Shown here piece by piece: positions 23,504 to 36,220 of a stretch of 64,000 nucleotides of DNA (within the stretch, counting starts at the first letter, position 1; each line of letters begins with the position of its first letter). A program made the position numbers and the translations under genes. Source of the DNA: Dioscorea cayenensis subsp. rotundata (Eukaryota > Streptophyta > Magnoliopsida > Dioscoreales > Dioscoreaceae); assembly GCF_009730915.1 (NCBI RefSeq), contig NC_052489.1:5111622-5175621 (forward strand), given 5' to 3'. Below the pieces are notes generated by a model. It saw only the letters and a program-made list of their open reading frames with translations. It ran no database searches and was not told where the DNA came from.

Positions 23504-24067
23504 GATGATGATGATGATGCATAGGGATTCTCCTCTTGAGCCCTTTGAACTCTCCTTGGCAAGATTTGAGCCTTCAAAGGTCGTTGGCGTGGTTCTAGCT
23601 GAGGATCATTCTGAATGATGTTTCCCTCTTGAAGTTTCAAGTCTTCAAGCCCTAAGGACCCAAGAAATCACCTCCAAAATGCATGATTTCTCCGAGCTCT
23701 TCCCTTCTTATTCGGTGACAAAAAAGCTTCTTTTTTAGCCCTAGATTTCCTTTTTTATGCCCACCAGGCCATGTGGACCGCATGGGGTCGTATGAGGCCC
23801 ATATGGAAAGCAAACTTGGAACTGCCAGAGCCATATAGGTGCCATGCGGGTAGTATGCAAGCCACATAAACTAGGCCGATAATTTTAATGTTCTTTTGTG
23901 CAGGATGCAAGGACTCTTGCATTGTGCTACAGTAAATACCACGGTATTGGGTATCCAAATTTACTTCTTTTCGCCCAAATCATGTCCTCGAGTTCCCCAT
24001 GGCTTCATCATGCCATAAGAAATGTACATGCTAAGTGTATAAAAAATGTACTATAAACTAAGTACAT

Positions 24068-24842
24068 TTAGGTATTTATCAAAATATCCTCACACCTAAG
24101 TGTTTGCTTGTCCTCAAGCAAATAAATCATGAATGATAGAGATGCAACATTAAGTAATTGCTTCGTGCTTGGGTTCAAACCATTATAGAAAGTTTGGATA
24201 ATCACCCACTCGGGGAACCCATGTTGAGGACATTTCCGCAGGAGATCTTTAAACTTATCCCATGTCTCAAAAAGAGACTCCAATTTCATTTGCATAAAAG
24301 AGGATATTTCATTCTTAAGCTTCGCAGATTTTCCAGGAGGAAAGTATCGGGAAAGGAAAGCTTCTACCATCTCCTTCCAAGTAGTGATCGATGCTACAGG
24401 TAATGAATGTAACCATTGCTTTGCTCTCCCTTTCAAGGAAAATGGGAAGGCCCTCAACTTGATGGCATCATCCATAACTCCATTAATCTTGAGCATGTCG
24501 CACACTTCTAAGAATTTCTCGATGTGGTTGTTCGGATCCTCATCGGCCAAACCATTAAACTGTGCCAACTGCCATAACATCTGGATGAAGCCTGGCTTGA
24601 GCTCAAAACTCTAAGCTATAATCGGTAGCCTCACAATGCTAAATTGTGTGCCAAGAACTGCGGGTCTTGCATAATCTGAGAGTGACCTCTGCTGCTCATG
24701 TTGTTGTCATATTATCAGACCCTTCAACTTTTATTTCAGCTTGATTTGTCTATTCTTGTACAGGTTCCTTTCCCCGTTTATGAGTTCTTCTTCCAATTTC
24801 TGGATCACCTTCAACCAATGTCGAAGGATTGCCTCGGGTCAT
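24068..24842 (-). pseudogene. Athila-like gag, fused to 3' untranslated part by deletion
   Basis: From the ATG at 24842-24840 the frame starts MTRG-like and is interrupted by stops. The uninterrupted part 24580-24068 holds the gag capsid: AQFNGLADEDPNNHIEKFLE, LRAFPFSLKGRAKQWLHSLP, FLSRYFPPGKSAKLKNEISS, then the FETWDKFKDLLRKCPQHGFP block and FYNGLNPSTKQLLNVA. These blocks are diagnostic of Athila/Tat-type gag. After LNVA the frame runs into sequence that is non-coding in intact relatives. The zinc knuckle, protease and pol are lost. Confidence 0.85.
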
Positions 24843-24971
24843 AACTTGGAGTCGCAATCAAAGAAAGAAAGAAAAACAAATCAGAATGATGGAAAAATAA
24901 GAAAGTGTGAAATAGAACAAGTGATGAATAGCTAAGATAGCAAAGTGCAATTGCTTCCAAAATGCCTATTC

Positions 24972-24989
24972 CCTGACAACGGTGCCAAA
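24972..24989 (-). other. Primer-binding site, minus-strand Athila-like element
   Basis: The minus strand reads TTGGCACCGTTGTCAGGG just inside the LTR. It is a diverged form of the TGGCGCCGTTGCCGGGGA site seen on the plus strand at 27208-27225. Confidence 0.7.
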
Positions 24990-24993
24990 AGCT

Positions 24994-26772
24994 TCACACA
25001 GCCCTTGCATGTGCATACCGCAAGTTCAAGGATTGCCGAAGTAATTAAGTACCCCGGTGAGTGGGTAGTCGTATCCACAAGGAATAGTTGTTAAGAAGCA
25101 AGTAGTAATGCTATTTAGCTATAGAGTGAACCAATTTGTGATTTGAGTGAATAATATCAATGCGAATAAAAAAAAAATAAAGAAAAAAAGAGAGCAATAG
25201 GAATAAGGAGAGGTAATCGATGGGAAGATGGGGTACCCGGCCATTGCTCACTCTAGGACTATTGTTTCAAGTGTAAGACTAATCATTATGTCTCCTAATT
25301 GAAGTTTAATGAGTCATGGAAATCCAAAGACACACAGTCCCAAATCTAAGCTCAACCATGACTAACCCTTACACTATGCCCTGGCGGAAAGAAATACTCT
25401 CGATGCCTTACATTGTGTAGGGTTTCTTGAAGCTCTAGGGATTCCAAGTAAACCCAATTCAATAATATAGATCTAACCTTTTGGTTAAGGCGAAAGACCC
25501 CTAGTCTTGATTAAGCCCCAGCACTAAGGATTACTTCAACACTTCACTCTGTTGCTCGCGCAACTAAGCCCCAGTGGAGTTTGTCTCTTAGCACTTCACT
25601 CTATCATGACCGCAAAAAACTCTTGGAACGTGGATGTAGGATAAATCACATCAAAAGGGAAAGGGGATATTCTGCTACATCTCGATTCACCCTCTCGACC
25701 CTCTTCAACCTTGCTTTGTCTAACCTTAATGAAGTATCACTCATTCACAAGGGTTGCCAAGATAGATTCTCAGCCCTAGTGTCACTCTAAGGGAAAATCA
25801 ATTCAACAAGCATTCAAGGTTGAAACTCAATTAAAACATCAATTAAAGAAGCATAATAAGAGTCAACGAAACAAAATCATCCTGGGGTTTACAAGTCCAA
25901 GGTCCCACTAGGGGTTTAGCTCTCTACGGAGCAATACACAATTAATAATGAAATCGAAAATAAATGCAAGCAATCTATAGATAAAAGCCCCTTGTAGTCT
26001 GCATCGATGGTCTTGCAGAGTTGCCTCGTCTTCTCCAAAGGTTCCCTTATCAAACCTAGGGCACATCTCGCCGAATCGATGCCGACGAAAACTCCCCCAA
26101 TAGTTCTCCTCCAAAGGAACTTGATGCCGAATGCCATAGAACCACTTCTAAAGCCAAGTAAAAGCCTCTCCAAATCTTAGCCGCGCTCTCCCCAGAAGAT
26201 GGGTAAAAGATAGGAAGAAACTCCCCAAAGGAAACTCTCAAAGCGGTATTTATAGGGCTGGAATCGGGCATCTACACGGGCGTGTGGAATTTCCACATGG
26301 CCATGTAGATTTTTAGGTCTTCATTTCTTGCGCGCTGTGAACAATAACTGCTATATTGATTTTTCTACAGTGTTTTGCTACAGGAAATTGCTGCAGAACT
26401 TCGTCGAAATGCTCCCGAATTTCCTCTTTTCATTGAGGCCACATGAATGGGCACACATTCATGCGGTAGATCATGTTGTGTCTTCAATGAAACTTCATTG
26501 ACAAATCTCTTAACAATATTGCACAATGGAGGTTGGCACACACCCACGTGTCCTTTAGCACAACTTGTGTCTTCGCTCTTGTTCAATCTAAGAACTTGTT
26601 CAACAATTGTGTACGCGATCTACTTTTGCTTCTTTTTCTTCCAAACTTGTCTCCACAACCCCAAATGTACAAAAGAACACAAATACACACGAATGAGCCG
26701 TAAAATCTGATTAAAGTAATACTCAATGTAAGAAAAGTATATTTCGTATCACTTATACACAAGCACTAATCA
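24994..26772 (-). repeat. 5' LTR of the minus-strand Athila-like element
   Basis: About 1,779 bp. On the minus strand it starts TGATTAGTGCTTGTGTA at 26772 and ends near TGTGTGA at 24994. The low-coordinate third (24994-25445) is repeated in inverted orientation at 26773-27201. Confidence 0.75.
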
Positions 26773-27201
26773 GCAGTCCCACACAATGTGAGGTGTTGAG
26801 AGTACTTTTTTATGCCGGGCATAGTGTAGAGGGCTAGTCACAGTTGACCTTAGGTTTGGGACCGCGTGTCTTTGGATTGCCATGATTTATTAAACTTCAA
26901 TTATGAGGCATAATATTAGTCTTGCACTTGAAACAATAGTCCTAAGGTGAGCATTGGTTGAGTACCCCATTTTATCATCGATTACCTCTCCTTCCTCTTC
27001 TTGCTTGTTCTCTTTTCTCTTTACTTTTATTTGCATTAATACTTTGAATCAACATCACACTTGGTTTTCACTATAGTTAAGTAGTAATACCTGTGTTTCT
27101 GAGTAACTATTCCCTATAGATTTGACTACCCACTCACCAGGGGTATTTAATTACTTCGACGATCCATGGACTTGGGGTACACACACGCAAGGGGTGTGTC
27201 A
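26773..27201 (+). mobile_element. 3' part of an Athila-like LTR, plus orientation
   Basis: Reverse-complementary in content to 24994-25445, ending TGTGTCA at 27201. The U3 part is missing because the LTR of the minus-strand element begins at once on its left, so the two elements are head to head. Confidence 0.75.
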
Positions 27202-27207
27202 AGTTTT

Positions 27208-27225
27208 TGGCGCCGTTGCCGGGGA
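27208..27225 (+). other. Primer-binding site, plus-strand Athila-like element
   Basis: TGGCGCCGTTGCCGGGGA is the well-known primer-binding site of Athila/Tat-type elements (usually assigned to tRNA-Asp). It lies six bases after the LTR end. Confidence 0.8.
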
Positions 27226-27354
27226 ATTTGCGTTTTGGAAGCATTTTCACTTTGCTATCTTAGCTATTCATCACTTATTCTATTTCATACTTTCTTATTC
27301 TTCCATCGTTCTGATTTGTTTTTTTCTTTCTTTTTTTGATTGCAGCTCCAGGTT

Positions 27355-29590
27355 ATGACCCGGGGCAACCTTTCAACATTAGTTGAAGGTGATCCAGAAA
27401 TTAGAAGAAGAACTCATAGACGGGGAAAGGAAACTGTACAAGAACAGACAAATCAAGCTGAGATAGAAGTTGAAGGGTCTGACAATATGGCAGACCAACA
27501 TGAGCAGAAGAGGACACTCTCAGATTACGCAAGACCCGCAGTTCTTGGCATGCAGTATAGTATTGTGAGGCCACCAATTACGGCACAAAATTTTGAGCTT
27601 TAGCCAGGCTTCATCCAGATGTTACAGCAGTTAGCACAGTTTAATGGTTTGGCCGACGAGGATCTGAACAACTACATCGAGAATTTCTTAGATATGTGCG
27701 ACATGCTCAAGATTAATGGAGTTACGGATGATGCTATCAAGTTGAGGGCCTTCCCATTTTCCTTGAGGGGGAGAGCAAAGCAATGATTACATTCATTACC
27801 TAGAGCATCGATCACTACTTGGAAGAAGATGGTAGAAGCTTTTCTTGCCCAATATTTCCCTCCTGAAAAATCTGCAAAGCTCAGGAATGAAATATCCTCT
27901 TTTGTGCAAACGGAGTTGGAGTCTCTTTTTGAGACATGGGATAGGTTCAAGGATCTTCTACGGAAATGTCCTCAACATGGGTTCCCCGAGTGGATGATTA
28001 TCCAAACTTTCTACAATGGTTTGAACCCAAGCACGAAGCAATTACTTGATGTTGCAGCAGGAGGTACCTTAGGTAGTAAAACCCCGAAGAAGCCTGACAA
28101 CTTATTGAAGAGATGGCTATGAACAGTTATCAATGGAATACACGAGAGAAGAAGAGAGTAGCTGGACTTTATGAGATTGATGTAGTTACACCATTGGTAG
28201 CCCAGATTAAGTTCTTGAGCAAGAAGTTAGACACTCTAATTTCTCCTAGATTAGCGACAGTGATGAGTTGCACTGGGTGTGGAAGAGGACATACTTCATC
28301 TGATTGCCCAATTGCTATTGGTGGTACAAATTCAGTGGAACAGGTGGATTTTGTGGGTAATACAATAAGAGATCAAGGAAATCCGTATAGCAATACCTAT
28401 AATCCGGGGTGGAGGAGCCACCCAAACCTTTCTTGAAGTAATCAAGGATAACATAAGGCTATAGCACCGCCGTGTTTCCAACAACAACAAGAAGAAGCCC
28501 CGAACATGGAGAACAGAGTTTCAGGGTTGAAAAACCAGATGACTGATTTAGAAAAGGCTTTGACCAAGTTCATTCAATCTTCGGATATAAGATTTTAGTC
28601 GGTTGAAGCCACACTTCGCAACAACACCGCATCATTGCATAATTGGAGAACCAAGTGGGAAAAATTGCGAAGTCACTTTCAGAAAGACCTCAAGGAAGTT
28701 TGCCTAGTAACACGAAGACAAATCCACAAGAGAGCATGTGAAGTCGATCACTTTAAGGAGTGGTCGTAAAGTTGAGAGCAAACTCCCCAATGAGAAGACA
28801 ATGGTTGAGTCACCCAAGGAAGTGGAGGTTAAGAAAAGAGCTAAAGAGAAGGAGGTGTCACCCCCACCTTACAAGCCAAGAATCCCTTACTCTTCAAGAT
28901 TGAAGAATGACTAAAGTGATGAGCAATAGAAGAAGTTTTTGGGTATATTCAAACAGTTGCACATTAACATCCCATTTGTGGAGGCGTTGTCTCAAATGCC
29001 TCGCTATGCTAAGTTTCTCAAAGGCCTTTTGACCAACAAGAGGAAGTTGGAGGAGAATGCATATGTGATTTTAGATGCTTCATGTTCGGCGGTGTTGCAA
29101 AAGAATATGCCGAACAAGAAGAAGGACCCCAGTAGCTTCATCATTCCATGCAACATTGGTAACTTGGGTGAAGAAAAGACATTGGTAGATTCAGGGGCTA
29201 GCATCAATGTCATGCTTTATACATTCTTCCAGAATATAGGCTTGGGAGAGCCTAGGCCCACTCGGATGACACTTGCAATGGCTGATCGATTAGTTAGACA
29301 TCCGAGGGGCATCATCGAGGATGTACTTGTGAAAGTTGATAAGTACATCTTTCCTGCGGACTTTGTGGTGCTAGATGTTAATGAGGATGTCGAGGTTCCA
29401 TTGATACTTGGGAGGCAATTCTTGCACACTTCCAAAGCTCTCATTGACTGGACGGTGGGGAATTGACATTAAGAGTTGGAGATGACAAGCTGACCTATTG
29501 CCTTGCCGAGGCCATGCGATATTCTCTTGATTTTGATGATACTTCGTATTTTCTTGACACCACTGATGAGTTGATTGACGATTATTGTTG
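27355..29590 (+). pseudogene. Athila-like gag and protease, broken frame
   Basis: ATG at 27355 after the primer-binding site and leader. Gag is interrupted by TAG at 27601-27603 and TGA at 27784-27786 and frameshifted near 28100. The capsid contains the FETWDRFKDLLRKCPQHGFP block. A zinc knuckle CTGCGRGHTSSDC is at about 28269-28307. After a degraded linker with stops, 28939-29466 is an intact stretch with an aspartic protease: LVDSGASINVM at about 29185-29217, then the ILGRQFLHT flap region at 29407-29433. Sequence beyond ~29590 belongs to another element type. Most gag blocks match the minus-strand copy at 24068-24842 very closely. Confidence 0.85.
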
Positions 29591-29594
29591 TTAC

Positions 29595-32500
29595 AATGGA
29601 ATGATTCTCAAGATGAGGGTGATACTGCAGGTTATCTTTTGGATCCAGATCCTGACCCTGTTACTGAGGTACAACAGCAATTTCATAGCATGTCCCTAAA
29701 TGCATTGGATACATGCATGTCTTCAGGTACCATGTGATTTCAAGGGACTGTTAATGGTAAACCAGTTTATATCTTGTTTGACAGTGGTAGTGATGACAAT
29801 TTTGTTCAACCAAGAGTGGCCAAGTTTTTACATCTAGATATTATTCAGACTCCTGTTATTTATGTACTTGTTGGAAATGTCAATACTCTTAAAGTGGAAG
29901 GATTGGTCAAGGATATTTCAGTTATGGTGCAGAACCACTCCTTATCTTTTGATGCTTATGTTCTTCCTATTAAGATATTATCCTGGGAGTTTCTTGGCTT
30001 GCTTCTTTGGGTCCTCACATGACTAATTACAATAAACTACAGATATAATTCTATCTTAATGGATCCTTTATTACTTTGTCCGGTATATCCAGGCCGTGAC
30101 CAGTTGATATATCTCTTCACCACCTTACAAGACTTTAGTCTACCCATGCAATTGATTGTTGTTTTGCCTTGTTTATGTCTTCTGTGCCAGCAGTGAAATT
30201 GCCTCTTTTGCCAAGTGACGTCTCCAGTAAGTCAACCAATTTAGGATTTCAATTGCCTGCTACAATGCCTGCAGATTTAAAACATCTTTTGTTACAGTTT
30301 CAACACATTTTTTCAGCACCTGAAGGCTTACCACAATCCTGAGTCTATGACCATCGCATTCCATTGATGCCGTAAGCACAACCAGTTAAAGTCTGTCCAT
30401 ATCGATACCCACATAGTCATAAATTAGAGATAGAGAAGATGGTGAACCAAATGCCACATGATGGTTTGATTGAGCCCAGTACATCTCCCTTTTCTTCCCC
30501 TATGTTGTTAGTGAAAAAGAAAGACAGCACCCGGAGGTTTTGTACTAATTATCGAGCTTTGAATGCCATTATAGTTAAGGATTCATTTCCTATTCCAACT
30601 ATCGATGAACTGTTGGATGAGCTTCATGGATGTCAGTTCTTCTCAAAGCTTGATCTTCTCTTAGGGTACCATCAGATACTTATTCATCCTGATGATCACT
30701 TCAAGACAGCCTTTCAGACTCATCACGGTCATTACCAATGGTTGGTTATGCCGTTTGGACTGTCGAATGCCCCGACAATGTTTCAGGCACTGATGAATTC
30801 CATTTTTCAGTATGCTTTGCGTCGCTTTGTTCTGGTTTTCTTCGACGATATCCTTGTCTATAGTTCCAATCGTGCTCAACACCTAAAATATTTGGAAACA
30901 GTGTTGATGACTTTGCAAACACATCATCTGTTCGCCAAGTTCTCTAAGTGTTCTTTTGGGACTACCGAAGTTGATTACCTCAGTCATGTGGTGTCATTTG
31001 CAGGAGTTACCATGGATCAGAACAAAGTCACTGCAATTCTTCAATGGCCAATTCCTTCTTCTGTGAAACATCTTCAAGGATTTTTGGGGTTAAGTGGTTA
31101 CTATCGGCGTTTCATTCAGAACTATGCTACAATAGCTAGACCGTTGACTAATCTCTTGAAGCGGGATAGTTTCCATTGGTCTAATTCTGCTGCTACTGCT
31201 TTTGACAAGCTGAAGTTGGCTGTTACATCTACTCTTGTTCTCATTCTCCCTGATTTTTCAAAATCATTCATTATCGAAACAGATGCTTCAAGATTGGGAG
31301 TAGGTGCCGTTTTGAGTCAGAACGGACATCTAATTGCTTTTCATTCTTGCAAGATGTCGGCTAGTATGGTGAAATAGTCAGCTTATGTGTGTGAATTATT
31401 TGCACTTTCTGATGCTATCCGAAAATTCCGACATTATTTGGTTGGTTACCATTTCATTATACGCACTGACCAACAGGCATTGCGCCATTTGACTTCACAA
31501 ACAGTACATACACCCAAACAACAGAAGTGGTTGTCGCATCTGTTGGGGTTTGATTTCTCTATCGAGTATAAACCGGGGAGGGACAACTTGGCCACCGATG
31601 CCTTGTCCAGATGTTTTGCTTTGACTACTTTACATTACCCTCTTATGTCACAGATCCAAGCATTACAGCAGCAGGATCCCACCACGACACGAATGATCTC
31701 TGAATTACAATCACGAAGTCTCCAAGATTCAAAATTTTCGTGGCACCAAGATTTACTCTGGTATAATGATCGTATCTACATTCCAGATAACACTACACTT
31801 CAGGATCAGTTATTACAGGAATTTCATGGATCTTTGCTAGGTGGTTATGTGGGTACTAGCAGAACTTTTCCCGGTTAGCTCAACAGTTTTGTTGGCCATC
31901 AATGCGTAAAATTGTGAATGATTACATCCGCAAGTGTACAATTTGTCAACAAGCAAAAGGCTCTCATACTTACCCAGCCGGTCTCTTACAGCCTCTTCCA
32001 ATTCCGCAGCAGGTATGGGATGATATTGCTATGGATTTTATTGTTGGGTTGCCAAAATAGAAGGGGTATTCGGCGATTTACGTGGTGGTGGACAGATTGT
32101 CGAAATATGGTCACTTCTTGCCACTTCGTGAATATTTTAATAGTCAGACTGTCGCTGATCTTTTTATTCACCATGTTGCTAAACTTCATGGCATCCCAAA
32201 GTCGATCATCAGCGATTGTGACAAAATCTTCACCAGCTGTTTCTGGCAACACCTCTTTCACAGCATGGGTACCAAATTAGCTTTATCTACGACCTATCAT
32301 CCCCAAACGGATGGCCAGACAGAGGCTTTGAACAAATGCCTTGAGCAATATTTACGTTGCTTTTCCTTTGATCAACTGCACAGATGGTCTAAATTGCTTC
32401 CCTGGGCAGAATTTTGGTATAACATTATAACTCATACCAGCACAGGGATGTCTCCTTTCAAGATTTTATATGGCAGGGATCCCTCTTCCTTGATTCCTTA

Positions 32501-33038
32501 TTCTACTCAAGATCGCGACCCCCCGAATGTCTCTATTCTATTGCAGCAGCACGATCAGGTTCTACAACAACTAAAAAAACAATCTCCTCAAGGCTCAGTG
32601 TCGCATGAAACGTTTGGCGGATGCTAAACGCACTGAAGTAACCTTCAATGTAGGAGACTGGGTGTTTGTTAAGCTTCACCCTTATAAGCAGCATTCTGTA
32701 ATTTGTCGGCCTCCAAAAAGTTGGCACTACGCTATTTTAGCCCTTTTAAGGTGATCCTACGGATTAGCATGGTTGCTTATGAATTAGCTCTACCTGAAGC
32801 TGCTAAGATCCATCCTGTTTTTCACGTTTCCTTGCTGAAGCTTTACACTGGCGATCATTCTAGCTCCCGTTTTCCTTCTTCTCTATTGTTTAATAACTGG
32901 GAACCACAGATATTGCCTGCACAGCTCCTTCAATTTCGACAATTGAAGCGCAATAGTGAGTGGGTGCCTCAGGTGTTATTTCGGTGGACTCACCTCTCAG
33001 CTGACGATGACTCATGGGAGGATCTAGCTGAGCTTTAA
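29595..33038 (+). pseudogene. Chromovirus-type Ty3/gypsy pol: protease, RT, RNase H, integrase, chromodomain-like end
   Basis: Starts inside a second protease (VYILFDSGSDDNFV at about 29766-29808). The RT at 30439-31377 has DELHGCQFFSKLDL, PFGLSNAPTMFQALMN and the catalytic FFDDILVYS. RNase H carries ETDAS, then TAG at 31375-31377, TDQQALRHL and ATDALSR. The frame shifts near 31870 and meets TAG near 32061. Integrase has the zinc-binding region, the core with VVDRLSKYGHF, ISDCD and TDGQTEALNK (all three catalytic acidic residues kept), and then frameshifts near 32600. The C-terminal block 32703-33038 has HPVFHVSLLK and a chromodomain-like ending (WVPQVLFRW...DSWEDL). About 3.4 kb of a normal 5 kb element; gag and the 5' LTR are absent. 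Confidence 0.85.
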
Positions 33039-33060
33039 ACTCATTATCCTTTGCTAGACC

Positions 33061-33090
33061 TTGGGGACAAGGTCCCTCTCAATGAATGAG
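33061..33090 (+). promoter_or_regulatory. Polypurine-type tract before the chromovirus 3' LTR
   Basis: TTGGGGACAAGGTCCCTCTC followed by AATGAATGAGG resembles the conserved 'CTTGAGGACAAGGT' block that precedes the 3' LTR in this clade. Confidence 0.5.
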
Positions 33091-33094
33091 GTTA

Positions 33095-33579
33095 TGTTAT
33101 TTTTCCTTGGCAGGTGACGAAGAAGTTAGGCATTGTTGACCAGTCAAATGAGGTAGTGGAAGGGTTAATGGGGAGTCCAAATGGTGAGCTAGAGACTGAA
33201 GAGCAACACGTGGAGACTTAGGACAATTGGCACATGATAAAGCATGTGAGGAGGCCCAACAGTTTGTACGAAGGGTTCGTGATAGAATGAGGGGAATTCT
33301 TGGCCTGGCTGGAGCTAGGAGATGATGATGATTCATATGGCTGGTTCTCATCTTTGCTTTCTGGTTTGAATGTAATAGGAGTATTTAGACTATTGATTTC
33401 TCCATAGAATGTTTCAATTCATGTTGAATGATTGTGTTAAGATGCTTGAGGTGCTTAATTGCTTGAGTTAGAAGTAATAGATTGATTGTTATGAGGATTT
33501 GTTGTTTCAATTCAATATAGATATGTTCTTTTCGAGTAGATCTGGTTTTGTTTCATCGATTATTATTACATCTATAACA
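33095..33579 (+). repeat. 3' LTR of the chromovirus
   Basis: About 485 bp, starting TGTTATTTTTCC just after the purine-rich block and ending CATCTATAACA. No second copy is visible in the window, so the left edge by a few bases and the right edge are inferred from TG...CA ends and position. Confidence 0.6.
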
Positions 33580-36210
33580 CGGAGATGCGGGTTGTTTTCC
33601 ATTTGATTTTCTTTTTTTTTTCTCTTGATTTTTCATTGGTTTTTTGTGGTGAGTTGGAAAGAAACAAAGGATTTTTTTTCATCTTTTTTATTTTTTATTT
33701 TGTTGTAATTGAATGATGGTAATTGATTATCTTTGTATATTTTAGATGTGATAAAGTTGGGGCATCATTTAATAGATTTTAGATGGTTTTAAAAGTTTTT
33801 TTTATAGTATTTTGTTATAAAAAAATAAATTTTATCTTAGAACATTTTGTTTGATAGAAAATAGGTATTATTATATGTTGGTGTTAATTTTTTTTTAATT
33901 TTATGGGTTACGTATGTATTTTTAATGATTTTATAATCATCATAAAATTATATTTATTCAAATAAACTAAATGATTTGACATTTAATTTAAAAAAATTAT
34001 TCTTTTATATCCCTACAATATTAGCTAATTATTAAACGTTGTTGGTGTTTAGTTTGTACTATGATGAAGAATATTGAAAGCTATGTGTGAAGAGGAATTC
34101 AAGATTTATTTTTTTATTATCTTCATGAAAAATGCAAATATGCTGAAGTCTTTGCCAATTATAGCAATGTTTGAATTTTCTTCTTCAATATTATCTTAGA
34201 ATGTACTTATGGAAAAACTTTATATATGCATTACTTTAAAGTATAATTCATGTAAATTTTATTATTGTTAGACGTTATTTATCTTTATTGACTCTAATTT
34301 TTAAAAAAATTATTTATATATTTATTGGCTTTAATATTTATTCCAACTCAAATAACTCTTTAATACTTAAATAAAAGATATTGATGGCAATAAATTTTTA
34401 ATTAGAATTTATATTTTAATGTTATAGTTATTTTGAATTCATGTGTAGAGAGTTTTTCAAAAAATTATGCGTCATGTCTCCATCATTCAGATAAAAAATC
34501 AATGAAACCTTGACTTTGTTAACATGTAGATAATATCAAAACTATTTCAATATATTAATTTTTTACATTTCATTGAATGCAAATCATTTAACTAGTAATG
34601 ACAAAATAAATTTTTGTCTACTCATTTAGCTTATAAATATGATAGAATGCATGTATGCATTGTAAACCACAAAAAAAAAATTACTAAAAATTAAGAATTT
34701 TAGCTAAGAATTGAGAGATTGAGAGGATACCATCCATTTCATGAGACATGTGAATTTTATACCAACTACCGCTTTTAGTTGATATTTAATAAATATATAA
34801 GACTAAAAAAATCCATAATATATACTTCTTAGGTATCATTAGGATCTTTTTTGTATTTAAATATTTTTTTTTACTTCGATTGCTATTTATTTTAAATTAC
34901 TTATGATTTTTTTTTCATATAATTCATTGATAGAAATTTTTGTTTGTCTTCAACAAATAATAGGAGTAAAAAAACAATAAATGAAAAACGAAGACCATGT
35001 TGTCGTCGAATTTAATCCGCAGCGTAAGCGCTAGTCTCTACACTAGTTTATGTTATTATCTGTCCATATGTATTATTTATATTTACATGAGCATTTGAAT
35101 ATTATAATTCTTTTAGGTGGAAAACTACCCTTAAAAATAATCTCTCTATATATAAAAAAGTGCCAATTATTTAAGAATGTCCGTAGATAATAATTCTACA
35201 GATGCCTGTGTATCCAACAGATGTATAACAGTAAAGTGAATAATATTCATTAATAATATTTTTTTACGGTATCACCAACAACTCTATAAATACTGATCAG
35301 TGTAGTGTGAACAATGCAAAATGTGATGTACAATTCTCCCACCACAAATACTTCGATCACCATCTCAACAACAACCGTCAAATCAAGAATGTCCAACATG
35401 ATTTCAACCCCTCTTCCCCAGAATTTTTCTAAAAAACCTTTTAATACTGTTTTTTTTGCTAGTGTTGGCCAGTGGCAGTGGCTACTCTTCATCATTGTAT
35501 TTGTCTTTTTTTTTCTCTCTTAACTTCTGTTTTTTTATGCTCTGCGAACTGTAATATAATATATATATATATATATATTTTGATAATACGGATCACTTCA
35601 ACAATCACTTGACATATATTTTTTTATTAATACACTTCAACAATACATTGAGGGGGAGGTCCACCTCCCGCTATATTATAATTTTAATCAAAACTAATTA
35701 AGTCATAATATCATGTGTAACTATTTATTCATGCATATACTCCTATAAAAATAACACTATCTAAATTAAACTTTTCAGACCATGTTTTATTTGGCCAGGG
35801 TCTCAACTTCTGTTTACTAACATTTAATTATCCAGATAAATACTCATAATAATTTTTTTTTAATATTAATATTAATATCAGTAACACACAAATTTATACA
35901 TATTACTAATCAGTAAAAATATTTAATTTAAATTAATACTTAATAAACGAAGATAATCTCCACAGTGACTAAATTGAGTCCACAAGCATCCTAAACTAAA
36001 ATTAATATTATATTGCATTTTCACAGGGACTAAAACGCAATAAACCAAAAAAAATAATATAAATAATAATTAATAATAAAAGGCCTAGCTTATCTCCGAA
36101 GGGCATTACTGTAATATTCTTGACTCAAAGGGCATTTATGTTGAAGCCCGCCACTAATAATATCCCGTCGGACCAAAGCGATAGCGAGGGGAGAGAGAGA
36201 GAGAGAGAGG
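33580..36210. other. AT-rich intergenic stretch
   Basis: No coding pattern. It has poly-T and (TA)n runs (for example 35560-35578). The short ORF at 35314-35523 with Thr/Ser-rich codons lacks features of a gene. Transposon ends could not be recognised. Confidence 0.55.
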
Positions 36211-36212
36211 GG

Positions 36213-36220
36213 CTTTTGCA
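36213..36220. repeat. 8-bp target duplication (left) of hAT MITE
   Basis: CTTTTGCA precedes the MITE and CTTTTGCG follows it at 36706-36713. Seven of eight bases agree, the length expected for hAT elements. Confidence 0.7.

Larger units (their letters stand above)
22222..26772 (-). mobile_element. Gag-only Athila-like (Ty3/gypsy) element, minus orientation, 3' LTR truncated
   Basis: In element order: LTR 26772-24994, primer-binding site near 24989-24972, leader, gag 24842-24068, a short post-pol segment with the GCTTGAGGACAAGCAAACACT block typical of Athila-type 3' regions, a polypurine tract at 23503-23486, and LTR 23485-22222. The whole pol region has been deleted by a junction at about 24110. 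It is a non-autonomous derivative. Confidence 0.75.

Noticed and set aside
28439..28938. Intact gag-protease linker
   Set aside because: The stretch has several stops and shifts in every frame, so it was not treated as a separate gene.
35314..35523. 69-codon Thr/Ser-rich frame
   Set aside because: No start context, no homology recognised, and an AT-rich setting.
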